Shown in pieces: positions 8,395 to 16,827 of a stretch of DNA of 54,329 nt. A program made the position numbers and the translations under genes. Position 1 is the stretch's first letter, and each line of letters begins with the position of its first letter. The DNA lies in assembly GCA_024226455.1 (NCBI GenBank), contig JAAELR010000178.1:1-54329 (forward strand), given 5' to 3'. The stretch is from Paracoccaceae bacterium (GTDB lineage: Bacteria; Pseudomonadota; Alphaproteobacteria; Rhodobacterales; Rhodobacteraceae). The notes beneath the pieces are model-generated. The model had not been told where the DNA came from and did no database searches. It saw nothing but the letters and a program-made list of their open reading frames with translations.

Positions 8395-9602
8395 ACCCGT
8401 TCAATCACCGTTGCGGCGCCCATGCCCGAGCCTATGCACAGCGTCGCCAGTCCAGTTTGCTTGTCGGTCCGTTCCATCTCATCCAGCAGCGTGCCGAGGA
8501 TGATCGCCCCGGTGGCGCCCAGCGGGTGGCCCATGGCGATGGAACCGCCATTGACGTTGACCAGATCCGGGTCAACCTCGAAGGCCTGCATGAAGCGCAG
8601 AACCACCGATGCAAAAGCCTCGTTCACCTCAAAGAGGTCGATATCCTTAATGTCCATTCCATTTTCGGCCAGCAGCTTTTGCGTCACCGGCACCGGGCCG
8701 GTCAGCATGATGGTGGGGTCGGTACCGATCTTGGCACTGGCTCTGATCCGGGCGCGGGGTTTCAGCCCGTGCCGTTCGCCATAGTCCTTGTTGCCGATCA
8801 GCAATGCCGCGGCGCCGTCGACGATGCCGCTGGAATTGCCCGCGTGGTGGATATGCTCGATCCGTTCCAGATGCGGGTATTTCATCAGCGCCACCTTGTC
8901 GAAGCCGGGCATGGTCTCGCCCAGATCCTTGAAGGACGGCTTCAGTGCGCCGAGCGACTGCATGTCGGTGCCCGGGCGCATGTACTCGTCATGGTCGAGG
9001 ATGGTCAGCCCGTTGATGTCCCTGATCTCGATGATTGAGCCGTCAAAGCGGTGGTTGTCCCAGGCCGCCTTGGCCCGCGCCTGGCTGCGCACAGCTAGCG
9101 CGTCGGCTTCGTCGCGGGTAAAGCCGTACTCGGTTGCGATGATGTCGCTGCTGATGCCCTGCGGCACGAAATAGCTTTGCATCGCAAGCGTCGGATCGAC
9201 GGCGATGGCGGCGCCATCGCTGCCCATCGGCACCCGGCTCATGCATTCCACGCCGCCGGCGATATAGGCGTCGCCGCCGCCACCTCGCACCTGGTTGGCG
9301 GCCATGTTCACCGCCTCGAGCCCGCTGGCGCAGAACCGGTTGATCGAGACGCCGGGGATGGACTCATCAAGGTCGGATGCCAGCACCGCGGTGCGCGCCA
9401 GGCAGCCGCCCTGTTCGCCAATTGGCGTGACATTGCCCCAGATCACGTCCTCGACCGAGTGGCCTTCGAGGTTGTTGCGGGCTTTCAGGGCGTTCAGCAT
9501 GTCGGCAGAGAGTTTCGCCGCCGTCACCTCGTGCAGCGAGCCGTCCTTGCGGCCCTTGCCGCGGGGCGAGCGCACGGCGTCATAGATATAGGCGTCTTGC
9601 AT
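8391..9602 (-). CDS. Acetyl-CoA C-acyltransferase (thiolase)
   Basis: A 403-residue degradative thiolase that cleaves 3-ketoacyl-CoA with CoA to acetyl-CoA and a shortened acyl-CoA. The acyl-accepting Cys91 lies in NRFCASGLEA, His359 in SIAMGHPLGATGA, and the proton-abstracting Cys389 in ATLCIGSGMGAA; NEAFASV is also present. All family residues are intact and the length is normal. It lies 19 bases after the GST gene and overlaps the NTF2-like gene by four bases. With the adjacent acyl-CoA dehydrogenase and the separately transcribed FadJ it supplies a full beta-oxidation cycle. FadA of the classic FadBA complex and PhaA-like biosynthetic thiolases are alternatives; the neighbours favour the degradative role. 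Confidence 0.93.
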   Translation of the reverse strand: MQDAYIYDAVRSPRGKGRKDGSLHEVTAAKLSADMLNALKARNNLEGHSVEDVIWGNVTPIGEQGGCLARTAVLASDLDESIPGVSINRFCASGLEAVNMAANQVRGGGGDAYIAGGVECMSRVPMGSDGAAIAVDPTLAMQSYFVPQGISSDIIATEYGFTRDEADALAVRSQARAKAAWDNHRFDGSIIEIRDINGLTILDHDEYMRPGTDMQSLGALKPSFKDLGETMPGFDKVALMKYPHLERIEHIHHAGNSSGIVDGAAALLIGNKDYGERHGLKPRARIRASAKIGTDPTIMLTGPVPVTQKLLAENGMDIKDIDLFEVNEAFASVVLRFMQAFEVDPDLVNVNGGSIAMGHPLGATGAIILGTLLDEMERTDKQTGLATLCIGSGMGAATVIERV

Positions 9603-9621
9603 GGTCGGGGCGTCCTTTCCG

Positions 9622-10257
9622 TCAGGCCCGGTCGGCGGGGTTGCCGGGCATCAGATCATAGGGGTGTTTCCAGCCGGGCTGATCGCTGATGCGGTTCAGC
9701 CAGGCATCGATATTGGGCCAGTCGGCGCGGTCGAAACCGAAGGGTTCGGGGTAAAAGAGATAGCCGCAGCAGGAAAGGTCGGCATTGGTAATGCCGTCAC
9801 CGACAATCCAGTTGCGGCCTTCCAGATGCGCGTCGAGCACCGGGTAGGCGGTTTTCAGGCGGCCTTGCAGGAAGGCGATGACCGGTTCGGGGCGTTTGTC
9901 CGGCGCCAGGAAATGCATCAGGAAGCGGGTCAGGCCGGCCTGGCTGGAAAGCTTGTGATTGTCCCAAAGCACCCAGCGCAGCACCTCGTATTTCTGATCG
10001 CCGGTGCCGCCGAATTTCCCCGTCTTGTCAGAGATATACTGCTGGATCGCACCGGATTGCGTAAGCCGGAAACCGCCGTCTTCCAGTACCGGCGCCTCGC
10101 CCATCTCGTTGATATCGCGGCGATACTCGGGCGCGCGCGTCTCGCCGCCGAAGAAGTCGACGAAGACCGGTTCCCAGTCGAGCCCCGAAAGCTGAAGTGC
10201 CAGGGTCGCCTTGTAGGCATTTCCCGATTCGCCGAAACAGTGCAATTTGATGGTCAT
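9622..10257 (-). CDS. Glutathione S-transferase family protein
   Basis: A 211-residue soluble protein with an N-terminal thioredoxin-like domain (MTIKLHCFGESGNAYKATL, with the glutathione-contacting APVLEDGGFRLTQSGAI around residues 60-76) and a C-terminal helical domain. The start at ATG 10257 has GGAGG upstream; the longer open frame runs into a structured intergenic region and has no better site. It sits between the acyl-CoA dehydrogenase and the thiolase on the same strand, 19 bases before the thiolase. GSTs in such clusters may detoxify reactive enoyl-CoA or thiol by-products, but that is inference. Confidence 0.85.
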   Translation of the reverse strand: MTIKLHCFGESGNAYKATLALQLSGLDWEPVFVDFFGGETRAPEYRRDINEMGEAPVLEDGGFRLTQSGAIQQYISDKTGKFGGTGDQKYEVLRWVLWDNHKLSSQAGLTRFLMHFLAPDKRPEPVIAFLQGRLKTAYPVLDAHLEGRNWIVGDGITNADLSCCGYLFYPEPFGFDRADWPNIDAWLNRISDQPGWKHPYDLMPGNPADRA

Positions 10258-10329
10258 AGCGCGACATCCTCCAACAATGTGCGGGTTGCGAGGGCCGGAG
10301 TGGGGGTTTTGCACCCCCACGCCCCCGCA

Positions 10330-10350
10330 AGGTATTTGCAAAGAGAAGAA
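10330..10350 (+). repeat. Inverted repeat copy A (AGGTATTTGC...AAGAGAAGAA type)
   Basis: The sequence reads AGGTATTTGCAAAGAGAAGA followed by A. It matches the reverse complement of 10497-10517 with one mismatch, and each copy abuts GC-rich hairpins on its outer side. I have seen similar ATTTGcAAAGAGAAGAA strings between genes in other Rhodobacteraceae, so it may be a dispersed element of that family. Confidence 0.6.
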
Positions 10351-10496
10351 TGATGGACCGGTTTACCTGGTATTAACCTGAATTCTCCGAAAATGGGGGT
10401 GCGGTACAGGCTGAGGAGCCGATGACCGCAAGAGGAGAAGCCCTGCCACCGAAGCGTCTGACGCCCTAGGTGGTGGGGTGGAGCCACGTCCCATGC

Positions 10497-10517
10497 TTCT
10501 TCTCTTAGCAAATACCT
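10497..10517 (-). repeat. Inverted repeat copy B
   Basis: The minus-strand reading is AGGTATTTGCTAAGAGAAGA plus A, differing from copy A at a single base. It is followed outwards by CCGCCGGAGG and a GCGCCGC-GAA-GCGGCGC hairpin. The two copies face each other across 146 bases. Confidence 0.6.
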
Positions 10518-10594
10518 CCGCCGGAGGCGCGCCGCGAAGCGGCGCCCACCGCGACGCGCTTGCGCGGCGCAATACCTGTCGTGCAGAGAAACGC

Positions 10595-11746
10595 TCACGA
10601 TCGTTCCCCCGCAAAGCTGCGCGCGATCAGTTCCTTCATGATCTCGTTGGTGCCGCCATATATGCGCTGCACCCTCGCATCGGCCCACATTTCGGCAACC
10701 GCGTATTCCGCCATGAAGCCATAGCCGCCAAAGAGCTGCACGCAGTCGTCCAGCACCTCGCCTTGGGTATCGGTCATCCAGTATTTCGCCATCGCCGCCT
10801 TCTCGACGGTCAGCGCACCCCGCATGTGCTCGCCGATGCACTGGTCCAGAAAGGCGCGTGCCACGGTGGCCCTGGTCTGGCATTCGGCCAGCTTGAAGCG
10901 AGTGTTCTGGAACTGCATGATCGGCCCGCCGAACGCCTCGCGCTCACGGCAGTATTCGATGGTGCGCTCGACCGCGCCTTCCATCGCTCCAACCGCGCCG
11001 CAGCCGATGATCAGCCGCTCCTGCGGCAACTGATTCATCATCTGATAGAACCCCTGGCCCTCGGCGCCGCCGAGCACATTCTCGGGCGCGATCTCGACAT
11101 TGTCGAAGAACAATTCAGAGGTATCGGCCGCGTGGCAGCCGATCTTTTCCAGGTTGCGGCCGCGCTGGAAGCCTTCGGCGCCCTCGGTCTCGACAACCAT
11201 CAGCGAGGTGCCCCTGGCGCCCGCCTTCGGATCGGTCTTGGCGGCGACCACCACCAGGTTGGCGTGCTGGCCGTTGGTGATGAAGGTCTTTTGCCCGGTC
11301 AACCGATAGGCGTTGCCGTCCTTGACGGCCCGTGTCTTCAGCGCCTGCACATCCGAGCCGCCCGAGGGTTCGGTCATCGCCAGTGCGCTGACAATCTCGC
11401 CGGTGGCCATCTTCGGCAGCCATCGTTTCTTTTGCTCTTCGGTGGCGTAGTCCAGGATGTAATGCGCCACAATGCCGGAATGAATGGGATTGCCCCAACT
11501 GGCCAGATTGGCGCGGGCACTCTCCATCATGATTACCGCCTCATGGCCGAAATCGCCGCCCGCGCCGCCGTATTCCTCAGGGATGCTCGGGCAGAGCAGG
11601 CCCAGTTCACCCGCCTGGCCCCATGTCTCGCGATCCATCTCGCCCTGCTTGCGCCAGCGGCCGAAATGCGGTGCCCATTCGGTCTCGATGAACTGGCGCG
11701 TCATATCGGCCAGCATCCGGTGCTCGTCGGTCATCCAGTTGGTCAT
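10595..11746 (-). CDS. Acyl-CoA dehydrogenase
   Basis: A 383-residue FAD-dependent dehydrogenase that introduces the trans-2 double bond into acyl-CoA and passes electrons to ETF. N-terminal helical, central beta ([23 protein letters not shown]) and C-terminal helical domains ([10 protein letters not shown]) are in the normal order. The catalytic base is Glu368 in [14 protein letters not shown]. The length is typical. It starts 4 bases after the stop of the 171-residue periplasmic protein and so is co-transcribed with it. The chain-length preference is not readable. The thiolase and GST follow after a structured 337-base gap. Confidence 0.94.
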   Translation of the reverse strand: MTNWMTDEHRMLADMTRQFIETEWAPHFGRWRKQGEMDRETWGQAGELGLLCPSIPEEYGGAGGDFGHEAVIMMESARANLASWGNPIHSGIVAHYILDYATEEQKKRWLPKMATGEIVSALAMTEPSGGSDVQALKTRAVKDGNAYRLTGQKTFITNGQHANLVVVAAKTDPKAGARGTSLMVVETEGAEGFQRGRNLEKIGCHAADTSELFFDNVEIAPENVLGGAEGQGFYQMMNQLPQERLIIGCGAVGAMEGAVERTIEYCREREAFGGPIMQFQNTRFKLAECQTRATVARAFLDQCIGEHMRGALTVEKAAMAKYWMTDTQGEVLDDCVQLFGGYGFMAEYAVAEMWADARVQRIYGGTNEIMKELIARSFAGERS

Positions 11747-11750
11747 CGAT

Positions 11751-12266
11751 TCACCTCCACAGATTCACATCGGCCAGATCCGGATAAACATCGCCCAGCA
11801 AGATTTCGTGCATTGGGCTTTCTATGCGCCCCAGATACCATGTTTCCGCTTCGACTAGTGCCACGATAGGAGTTTGCGTTTCGCCCATTCCTGGCATGAC
11901 AAGGGTGGAGTGCATGATTGCGAAGGCGCGGCCAGTATGGCTTGTCTCGAATACTGCGTCTTCCAATCCAAAGCTGAATTCGATCTCCCCGAAATCTGAG
12001 TCTTTCGACAATCCGTCAAACAGAGTGGCCACTTTCCCTCGAAATTCGCTGACATCCATACCTCCCGGGCGCGCGATTTCCTTCAAAAGCGGCGGAGGCA
12101 GGTAATCGAGAACAGACGCGATTTCCCCCGACAGCATGAGTGCCTCGTATTCCGCAATGCGGGCCTCAAGCGCTTGGATGGAGGCTTGGTCGAGAGTCGC
12201 CGCGTTGACCCAGCCAGCACTGGGCGCGGACACCAGGATGGCAAGTGCTTGCCGCCGTGTTGTCAT
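11751..12266 (-). CDS. Hypothetical exported protein
   Basis: I do not recognise this 171-residue protein. It starts [18 protein letters not shown], with twin arginines and a hydrophobic run ending near AATL, resembling a Tat-type signal peptide. The mature part is acidic and of mixed helix/strand character, with no cysteine and no obvious catalytic motif. Its ATG overlaps the stop of the preceding 70-residue gene as ATGA, and its own stop is 4 bases before the acyl-CoA dehydrogenase start. The three genes are therefore almost certainly one transcript. A periplasmic or membrane-associated role is inferred from the signal only. Confidence 0.7.
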   Translation of the reverse strand: MTTRRQALAILVSAPSAGWVNAATLDQASIQALEARIAEYEALMLSGEIASVLDYLPPPLLKEIARPGGMDVSEFRGKVATLFDGLSKDSDFGEIEFSFGLEDAVFETSHTGRAFAIMHSTLVMPGMGETQTPIVALVEAETWYLGRIESPMHEILLGDVYPDLADVNLWR

Positions 12267-12475
12267 CGTTTGCGCGCCTCCAGTTCCGAATTGAACAGCC
12301 TCAACCGCGCGGTGAGGTTTTCGTGGTTGGTCACACTGTCGAAATTCTCAAACAGAAACGACAGAGCCTCGCCCTCGTCAAGCCCGGCCTCACGGGAAAA
12401 GGCGCGAAGCCGCCGATAGGCGTCTTCGGTCATTCCCAGATTGAGCCGGCGCGTCAGGCGAAATCGTTTTGGCAT
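12263..12475 (-). CDS. Small basic protein, possibly ribbon-helix-helix-like
   Basis: A 70-residue protein starting MPKRFRLTRRLNLGMTEDAY, with AAGGAG 5 bases before ATG 12475. The larger frame upstream overlaps another small ORF and lacks a ribosome site. A basic beta-strand-like N-terminus followed by two predicted helices (TEDAYRRLRAFSREAG, EGEALSFLFENF) is compatible with a ribbon-helix-helix DNA-binding fold, but the match is weak. It is coupled to the exported protein by an ATGA overlap and follows the frameshifted membrane ORF by one base. It could be an autoregulator of the operon or simply an unknown accessory protein. Confidence 0.65.
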   Translation of the reverse strand: MPKRFRLTRRLNLGMTEDAYRRLRAFSREAGLDEGEALSFLFENFDSVTNHENLTARLRLFNSELEARKR

Positions 12476-12476
12476 G

Positions 12477-12685
12477 TCATCTCCTTTTCCGAATGCGCCC
12501 GATAATGAAGAAGACCACCAGCGCAATGCCCGCGACCACAAGAGCCCTTTTCGCGTTGTCCGGGAGGCCGCCCGACCCGTCGCCGAATTCGGCGCTGGTC
12601 GAAATTGTACCAAAACCTGCCCAGATCAGCCCCCAACCACGGTCAAGATCGAAACGATGCCCAGGAATTCAAGCAGGTTTTTCAT
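12477..12685 (-). pseudogene. Small two-TM membrane protein, apparently frameshifted
   Basis: ATG 12685 has an excellent GGGAGGG ribosome site and encodes MKNLLEFLGIVSILTVVGG before a TGA at 12626-12628. One frame over, without its own start, the sequence continues as LIWAGFGTIS, then a polar stretch and a second hydrophobic segment (ALVVAGIALVVFFIIG), ending RIRKRR and a stop one base before the next gene. Joined, the two parts make a sensible ~68-residue protein with two membrane segments. The junction is a run of five G. A single-base change, a sequencing error or recoding would each explain it. It heads the operon of 12263-10595. Confidence 0.6.
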
Positions 12686-12738
12686 CTGGTCCCTCCCAAG
12701 ACCCCAAGCGTAGGGTGCGCTTCAGCGCACCGCACCGC

Positions 12739-14517
12739 TCAGAAATGCGCCGCGTCCAGCTCCATCACCGGTGCTGCCCCGCTCTGGATGCGCGCCAGAT
12801 GCATCGCCGTCGCCGGCAGTTGCCGCGCCATATAGAACCGCCCCGTCGTCAGTTTGGTGCGGTAGAATTCTTTGTCCGATGTGCCGGTGTCAAGTGCTGC
12901 GTAGCTTGCCTTTGCCATCTCGGCCCACATCAGGCCAAGGCAGACATGGCCGAAAAGATGCATGAAATCATGGGACCCCGCCAGTGCATTGGTGGGATTC
13001 CTGGCGCCCTCGGCCACGAAATACATCGCCGCCGCCTGCAGATCCTTCGACGCGGCTTTCAACGGGTCGAGGAAGCCGGATTTCAATTCCTCATTGCCCT
13101 CGTTTTCCTTGATGAAGCCCTTGACCAGCCCGAAGAACGCCAGCATCGCTTTGCCGCCGTTGCGGGGCAGCTTGCGGCCCACCAGGTCGAGCGCCTGCAC
13201 CCCGTTAGCGCCCTCGTAGATCATGGCGATACGGGCGTCGCGAGCGAACTGGCTCATCCCCGTTTGCTCGATATAGCCGTGGCCGCCAAAGACCTGCTGC
13301 GCCTCGACCGTCATGGCAAAGCCGATATCGGTCTGGAACCCCTTGATCACCGGGGTCAACAGCGACAGCAGCGCGTCGGCCTCGTCGTCGTTCAGGCGGT
13401 GCGCGCGATCCGATAGCTGTGCGCCCCAGAGCGTGAAGGCCCGGGCGCCCTCGACAAAGCTTTTCTGCGCCATAAGGTTGCGGCGGATATCGGGGTGCAC
13501 GATCAGCGGGTCGGCGGGCCCGTCGGGGTTTCTGGCCCCGGTCACGTCGCGGCCCTGCAGGCGTTCGCGGGCGTATTCCACCGCGTTCTGGTAGGCGGCA
13601 TCGGCCAGGGCCAGCCCCTGCACGCCGACGCCGATGCGGGCCTCGTTCATCATGGTGAACATGGCCCGCATGCCCTTGTGTTTCTCGCCCAGGAGCCAGC
13701 CGGTGGCGCCGTCAAAGTCCATCACGCAGGTAGAGTTGCCGTGGATGCCCATCTTTTCTTCGAGCTTGCCGCAGCTTACACCGTTGCGGGCGCCTGGGCT
13801 GCCGTCGTCGTTTGGCAGGAATTTCGGCACGATGAACAGGCTGACGCCCTTGATGCCCTCGGGTCCGCCGGGGATCCTGGCCAGCACCAGATGCACGATG
13901 TTTTCGGCCAGGTCGTGTTCGCCGGCCGAGATGAAGATCTTCTGGCCGGTGATGGCATAACTGCCGTCCTGCTGCGGCTCTGCCCTGGTGCGCATCAGAC
14001 CCAGATCGGTGCCGCAATGCGCCTCGGTCAGGTTCATGGTGCCGGTCCAGTCGCAGGCGATCATCGGCGGCAGATAAGTGGCCTTTAGCTGCTCTGTACC
14101 ATGCGCCAGGATGGCCGAGGCCGCACCGTGGGTCAGGCCCTGGTACATGGCATAGGCCTGGTTGGCGGCAGAGAAGAATTCGGTGACGATGATGCCGATC
14201 ACAAAGGGCAGGTCCTGGCCGCCATATTGCTCTGGCATGTCGAGCCCGGTCCAGCCGCCGGCGCGAACCTCATCGAAGGCCGCCTTGAAGCCGGTGGGCG
14301 TGCGCACGGCGCCGTTTTCCAGGGTGCAGCCCTCGGTGTCGCCGATCTGGTTCAGCGGCGCCAGCAACTCGCGGCTTATCTTGCCGGCTTCCTCGATGAT
14401 TGCGGCGGTAAAATCGCGGTCGAGATCGCCGTAGCCCGGAATGTCGCAGGTGCTGACACCCAGCACGTCGTGCAACAGGAACTGCGTGTCTTTGGTGGGC
14501 GCGGAGTATGCGGGCAT
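12739..14517 (-). CDS. Acyl-CoA dehydrogenase, DmdC type
   Basis: A 592-residue member of the large acyl-CoA dehydrogenases that includes DmdC, the 3-methylthiopropanoyl-CoA dehydrogenase of DMSP demethylation. Recognisable parts are the N-terminal helical domain, central domain ([30 protein letters not shown]), helical domain ([14 protein letters not shown]) and the extra C-terminal domain. The base is Glu435 in [12 protein letters not shown], the position reported for DmdC, rather than the usual GTNE glutamate. Its ATG directly abuts the MerR stop (TAGATG). Many paralogues of this family act on ordinary fatty acyl-CoAs, so the DMSP role is not proven by sequence. It is co-transcribed with the regulator upstream. 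Confidence 0.9.
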   Translation of the reverse strand: MPAYSAPTKDTQFLLHDVLGVSTCDIPGYGDLDRDFTAAIIEEAGKISRELLAPLNQIGDTEGCTLENGAVRTPTGFKAAFDEVRAGGWTGLDMPEQYGGQDLPFVIGIIVTEFFSAANQAYAMYQGLTHGAASAILAHGTEQLKATYLPPMIACDWTGTMNLTEAHCGTDLGLMRTRAEPQQDGSYAITGQKIFISAGEHDLAENIVHLVLARIPGGPEGIKGVSLFIVPKFLPNDDGSPGARNGVSCGKLEEKMGIHGNSTCVMDFDGATGWLLGEKHKGMRAMFTMMNEARIGVGVQGLALADAAYQNAVEYARERLQGRDVTGARNPDGPADPLIVHPDIRRNLMAQKSFVEGARAFTLWGAQLSDRAHRLNDDEADALLSLLTPVIKGFQTDIGFAMTVEAQQVFGGHGYIEQTGMSQFARDARIAMIYEGANGVQALDLVGRKLPRNGGKAMLAFFGLVKGFIKENEGNEELKSGFLDPLKAASKDLQAAAMYFVAEGARNPTNALAGSHDFMHLFGHVCLGLMWAEMAKASYAALDTGTSDKEFYRTKLTTGRFYMARQLPATAMHLARIQSGAAPVMELDAAHF

Positions 14518-14937
14518 CTACAATATCTCCGTGTACGTGGCGGGCTGGCCGTCTTTCCCTTCGAAGGACGCGATAAGCTCGGCGCCCCATTTCATCTGCT
14601 GCTTCATCTCGGCGATGGTCTCGATCAGTTCATCGCGCCGCGCTTCCATCACCGCCAGATGCGCCTGCGCGATCTCGAAGGTGCGGCGGAACTGGGTCTC
14701 TTGCTGGTCGTCCAGATCGTAGAGGTCGAGCAACTGACGGATTTCCTCAAGGCTGAAGCCAAACCGCTTGCCGCGCAGGATCAGTTTCAGCCGGGCCCGG
14801 TCGCGCTTGATGTATAGCCGTTTCTGGCCCTCGCGGACCGGCGACAGAAGCTCTTTGGATTCGTAAAATCGCAATGTGCGCGGGGTCACGTCGAAGGCGG
14901 CGCACATCTCGCGGATAGTCATCACTTCATCGGTCAC
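14518..14937 (-). CDS. MerR-family transcriptional regulator
   Basis: A 139-residue regulator with the MerR winged-helix domain at the N-terminus (TIREMCAAFDVTPRTLRFYES, residues ~7-27, and the wing GKRFGFSLEEIRQLLDLYDL) and a C-terminal coiled coil for dimerisation. No cysteines suit metal binding, so an organic or acyl-CoA effector is more likely. It is directly upstream of, and co-transcribed with, the DmdC-type dehydrogenase, which it probably controls. It is clearly paralogous to the protein at 15069-15437; the DNA-binding halves are nearly collinear. MerR regulators of the LiuR type control acyl-CoA degradation in proteobacteria, which fits this context. Confidence 0.9.
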   Translation of the reverse strand: MTDEVMTIREMCAAFDVTPRTLRFYESKELLSPVREGQKRLYIKRDRARLKLILRGKRFGFSLEEIRQLLDLYDLDDQQETQFRRTFEIAQAHLAVMEARRDELIETIAEMKQQMKWGAELIASFEGKDGQPATYTEIL

Positions 14938-15068
14938 GATTTATTCGGTCTTTCTGGTCGATCTGACAGCACGGGGTGCAGGTTGCGCCACCATTTATCA
15001 ACTATTTCTGACCTGTCCGTAAAGGAAACGTTGCGTCACGTCCTGCCTCGCCCCTGCCCCCCGGGGTA

Positions 15069-15437
15069 TCAGCCTATCTGGCCGGACACCTCGTCGCGCA
15101 ATCGCTTCAGTTCTGCCATGGTGGCGTCAATCTCGTCTCGCTGGCGTTTCAGGTCGACAAGCTGGCGGTCGGCACGGGTCACGAAGGTGCTGAATTGCAG
15201 CTCGGTACCCTGGCTTTCGTACATCTCCAGCCACTGCCTGATCTCTTCGAGACTGAAGCCGAAGCGGCGGCCGCGCAGGATCAGGGTCATGCGCGCCGTC
15301 TCGCGCTGGCCGTAATACCGGCTGCGGCCCTCGCGCGTTGGGGCGAGAAGCTCGATAGACTCGTAATAGCGTAATGTGCGTGGGGTCACGTCGAACCTCG
15401 CGCACATCTCTTTGAACGTCAGCCGGTCGCCGGACAT
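15069..15437 (-). CDS. MerR-family transcriptional regulator (paralogue)
   Basis: A 122-residue regulator sharing the block FDVTPRTLR.YES.ELL and RGRRFGFSLEEIRQWLEMYE with its neighbour at 14518-14937, followed by a coiled-coil helix. The start is uncertain. ATG 15437 (MSGDRLTFKEMC) aligns with the neighbour's N-terminus, but the only good ribosome sequence (AAGGGAGG) lies 13 bases upstream. A TTG at 15497 would add 20 residues. No metal-ligand cysteines are seen. The pair probably arose by tandem duplication, and each may bind a related operator; which genes this one controls is unknown. Confidence 0.85.
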   Translation of the reverse strand: MSGDRLTFKEMCARFDVTPRTLRYYESIELLAPTREGRSRYYGQRETARMTLILRGRRFGFSLEEIRQWLEMYESQGTELQFSTFVTRADRQLVDLKRQRDEIDATMAELKRLRDEVSGQIG

Positions 15438-15566
15438 GGGCTTGAGTGGCCTCCCTTGACCCTTGGCCATTTTAGGCCGGACGGCGGCGGGGATCAATGG
15501 CGCGCTGCGCCATGAAGTCCTCCGGAGGATTATGCCCCGTCAGGGATTGCTTGTGTATTCGGCGCC

Positions 15567-16715
15567 CTAGTTCATGAAACCGGGTGCCAGCAGGTAGAAC
15601 CCGTATGCCACCACCAAGGCGGGAATGGCGGAATAGAGCGTCGCGACGATGGCGGCGCGCGGGTTCAGGGCGATGGCGGGAAACAGCGCGTCGCCGTCGT
15701 TCGAGATGGCGTTGCCGATCAGTGCTGCAAAGGGGATCACGCCGTTGACATAAAGCGTCGCCACCAGCACCTGCGGTCCGCAGCCAGGGATGAAGCCGAC
15801 CAGGATGGCGATCAGCGGCAGCACCGGTGCGATGGCGCTGAACGCGGCCTCTATGTCCAGCCCGCCGAATGTGGCCAGATAGTCATAGGCCAGATATGCC
15901 CCGATCACCCAGACCGAGATAAAGCTGGTCTCTTCGGCCATGCGTGTCACGGGGCTGTCGGCGCTGTTGGTCATCGCGTGCAAAGCCGAGGTTGACCAGA
16001 TGAAAAGCCCAAGGAAGGTTCCCGCCAGCGCCAGCCACAGCACCGGCACGCCAAAGATCGTGTCGATGGTGATCTGACCCAACTGGGCCGCCCCGACCAC
16101 CAGACCGGGCGCGGCCAGCAGCAGATAGGCCAGGTCCTGCGGCCGGGTGCGTCCGATGAGCGGTGCGATCTGGCAGGCGCCGGATGTGTCGGCGCGGAAT
16201 TCGATGTTGTTGAACCGGTCCACCAGCCAGCCCGACAGGATGCCGACAACAAAGCTGAGCGGCAGGATCACCGCCGCCGCGTCGGGCCGGGTTGCCAGCA
16301 GCAGGAACGCCGCGTCGCCCATGGTTGCGGTCAGTGTCGCTACCACCGCGCCAAACCCCACATTGCCGCTGGAATAGGCCGCCACCACGACAACCGCGCC
16401 ACCGCAGCCCGGCGTCGTGCCCATCAGGGCCGCCAGCGGCACCTGAAAGCCGCGCGAGTCTTTCAGGGCTTCGCCGATGTCGAAGTGAAACACCCGTTCG
16501 GCGCCGTAAAACAGCAGCAGCGTCGCCGCGACAAAGACCGAGACCTGCACATAGGCGTCCGTCATCAGGCCGCGGGTCAGCGGGCCCAGCTCTCCGGGGG
16601 CCACGGCGAGCGCCAGAAACACCAGCAGCACCAACAGCCGCCGGATCCTGAACGGACCCAGCCTGCCCTGGGCCTGAAACGTCTGCGGTGTGGTCACCGT
16701 GGTGGACATGGACAT
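15567..16715 (-). CDS. mntX: MntX-like manganese transporter
   Basis: A 382-residue polytopic membrane protein with about ten segments and two internally repeated signature loops, GTTPGCGGA (~residue 99) and GFIPGCGPQ (~306). These mark the family annotated as putative manganese transporter, described in Roseobacters as MntX, a Mn uptake system. A 17-base palindrome (16731-16747) typical of Fur/Mur regulation lies 16 bases upstream of the start, which supports metal control. No strong ribosome site precedes ATG 16715 or the in-frame ATG 16709. It diverges from the thioesterase genes. Older annotation of this fold as an arsenic exporter is possible but fits the regulatory site less well. Confidence 0.85.
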   Translation of the reverse strand: MSMSTTVTTPQTFQAQGRLGPFRIRRLLVLLVFLALAVAPGELGPLTRGLMTDAYVQVSVFVAATLLLFYGAERVFHFDIGEALKDSRGFQVPLAALMGTTPGCGGAVVVVAAYSSGNVGFGAVVATLTATMGDAAFLLLATRPDAAAVILPLSFVVGILSGWLVDRFNNIEFRADTSGACQIAPLIGRTRPQDLAYLLLAAPGLVVGAAQLGQITIDTIFGVPVLWLALAGTFLGLFIWSTSALHAMTNSADSPVTRMAEETSFISVWVIGAYLAYDYLATFGGLDIEAAFSAIAPVLPLIAILVGFIPGCGPQVLVATLYVNGVIPFAALIGNAISNDGDALFPAIALNPRAAIVATLYSAIPALVVAYGFYLLAPGFMN

Positions 16716-16730
16716 AAGGTGTGCCTGCTA

Positions 16731-16747
16731 TTGCGAATTATTCTCAA
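16731..16747. promoter_or_regulatory. Fur/Mur-like box upstream of mntX
   Basis: The sequence TTGCGAATTATTCTCAA is a 17-base inverted repeat (TTGnGAATwATTCnCAA) centred on one A/T pair. It matches the 7-1-7 design of Fur-family operators. It lies 16 bases before the mntX start, so a bound repressor would block transcription initiation. In Rhodobacteraceae the Mn-responsive Mur is the expected ligand, though Fur or Zur cannot be excluded. Confidence 0.75.
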
Positions 16748-16827
16748 TATAGGAAGATAACACTTGTGGCGGCCATGGCAAGGGCGAATAAGGGCGCCAG
16801 GAATTCGCCGCAGGAAGGGCAGGGGTT

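Larger units (their letters stand above)
10258..10594. other. Structured intergenic region with an inverted repeat pair
   Basis: No gene is seen in these 337 bases. They hold a perfect 8-base-pair hairpin (GTGGGGGT at 10300-10307, ACCCCCAC at 10313-10320), two inverted copies of a 21-base sequence (10330-10350 and 10497-10517), and GC-rich hairpins at 10515-10545 (CCTCCGCCGGAGG, and GCGCCGC/GCGGCGC around GAA). The region separates the acyl-CoA dehydrogenase from the GST gene. It probably contains a terminator for the former and a promoter for the latter. Confidence 0.6.
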
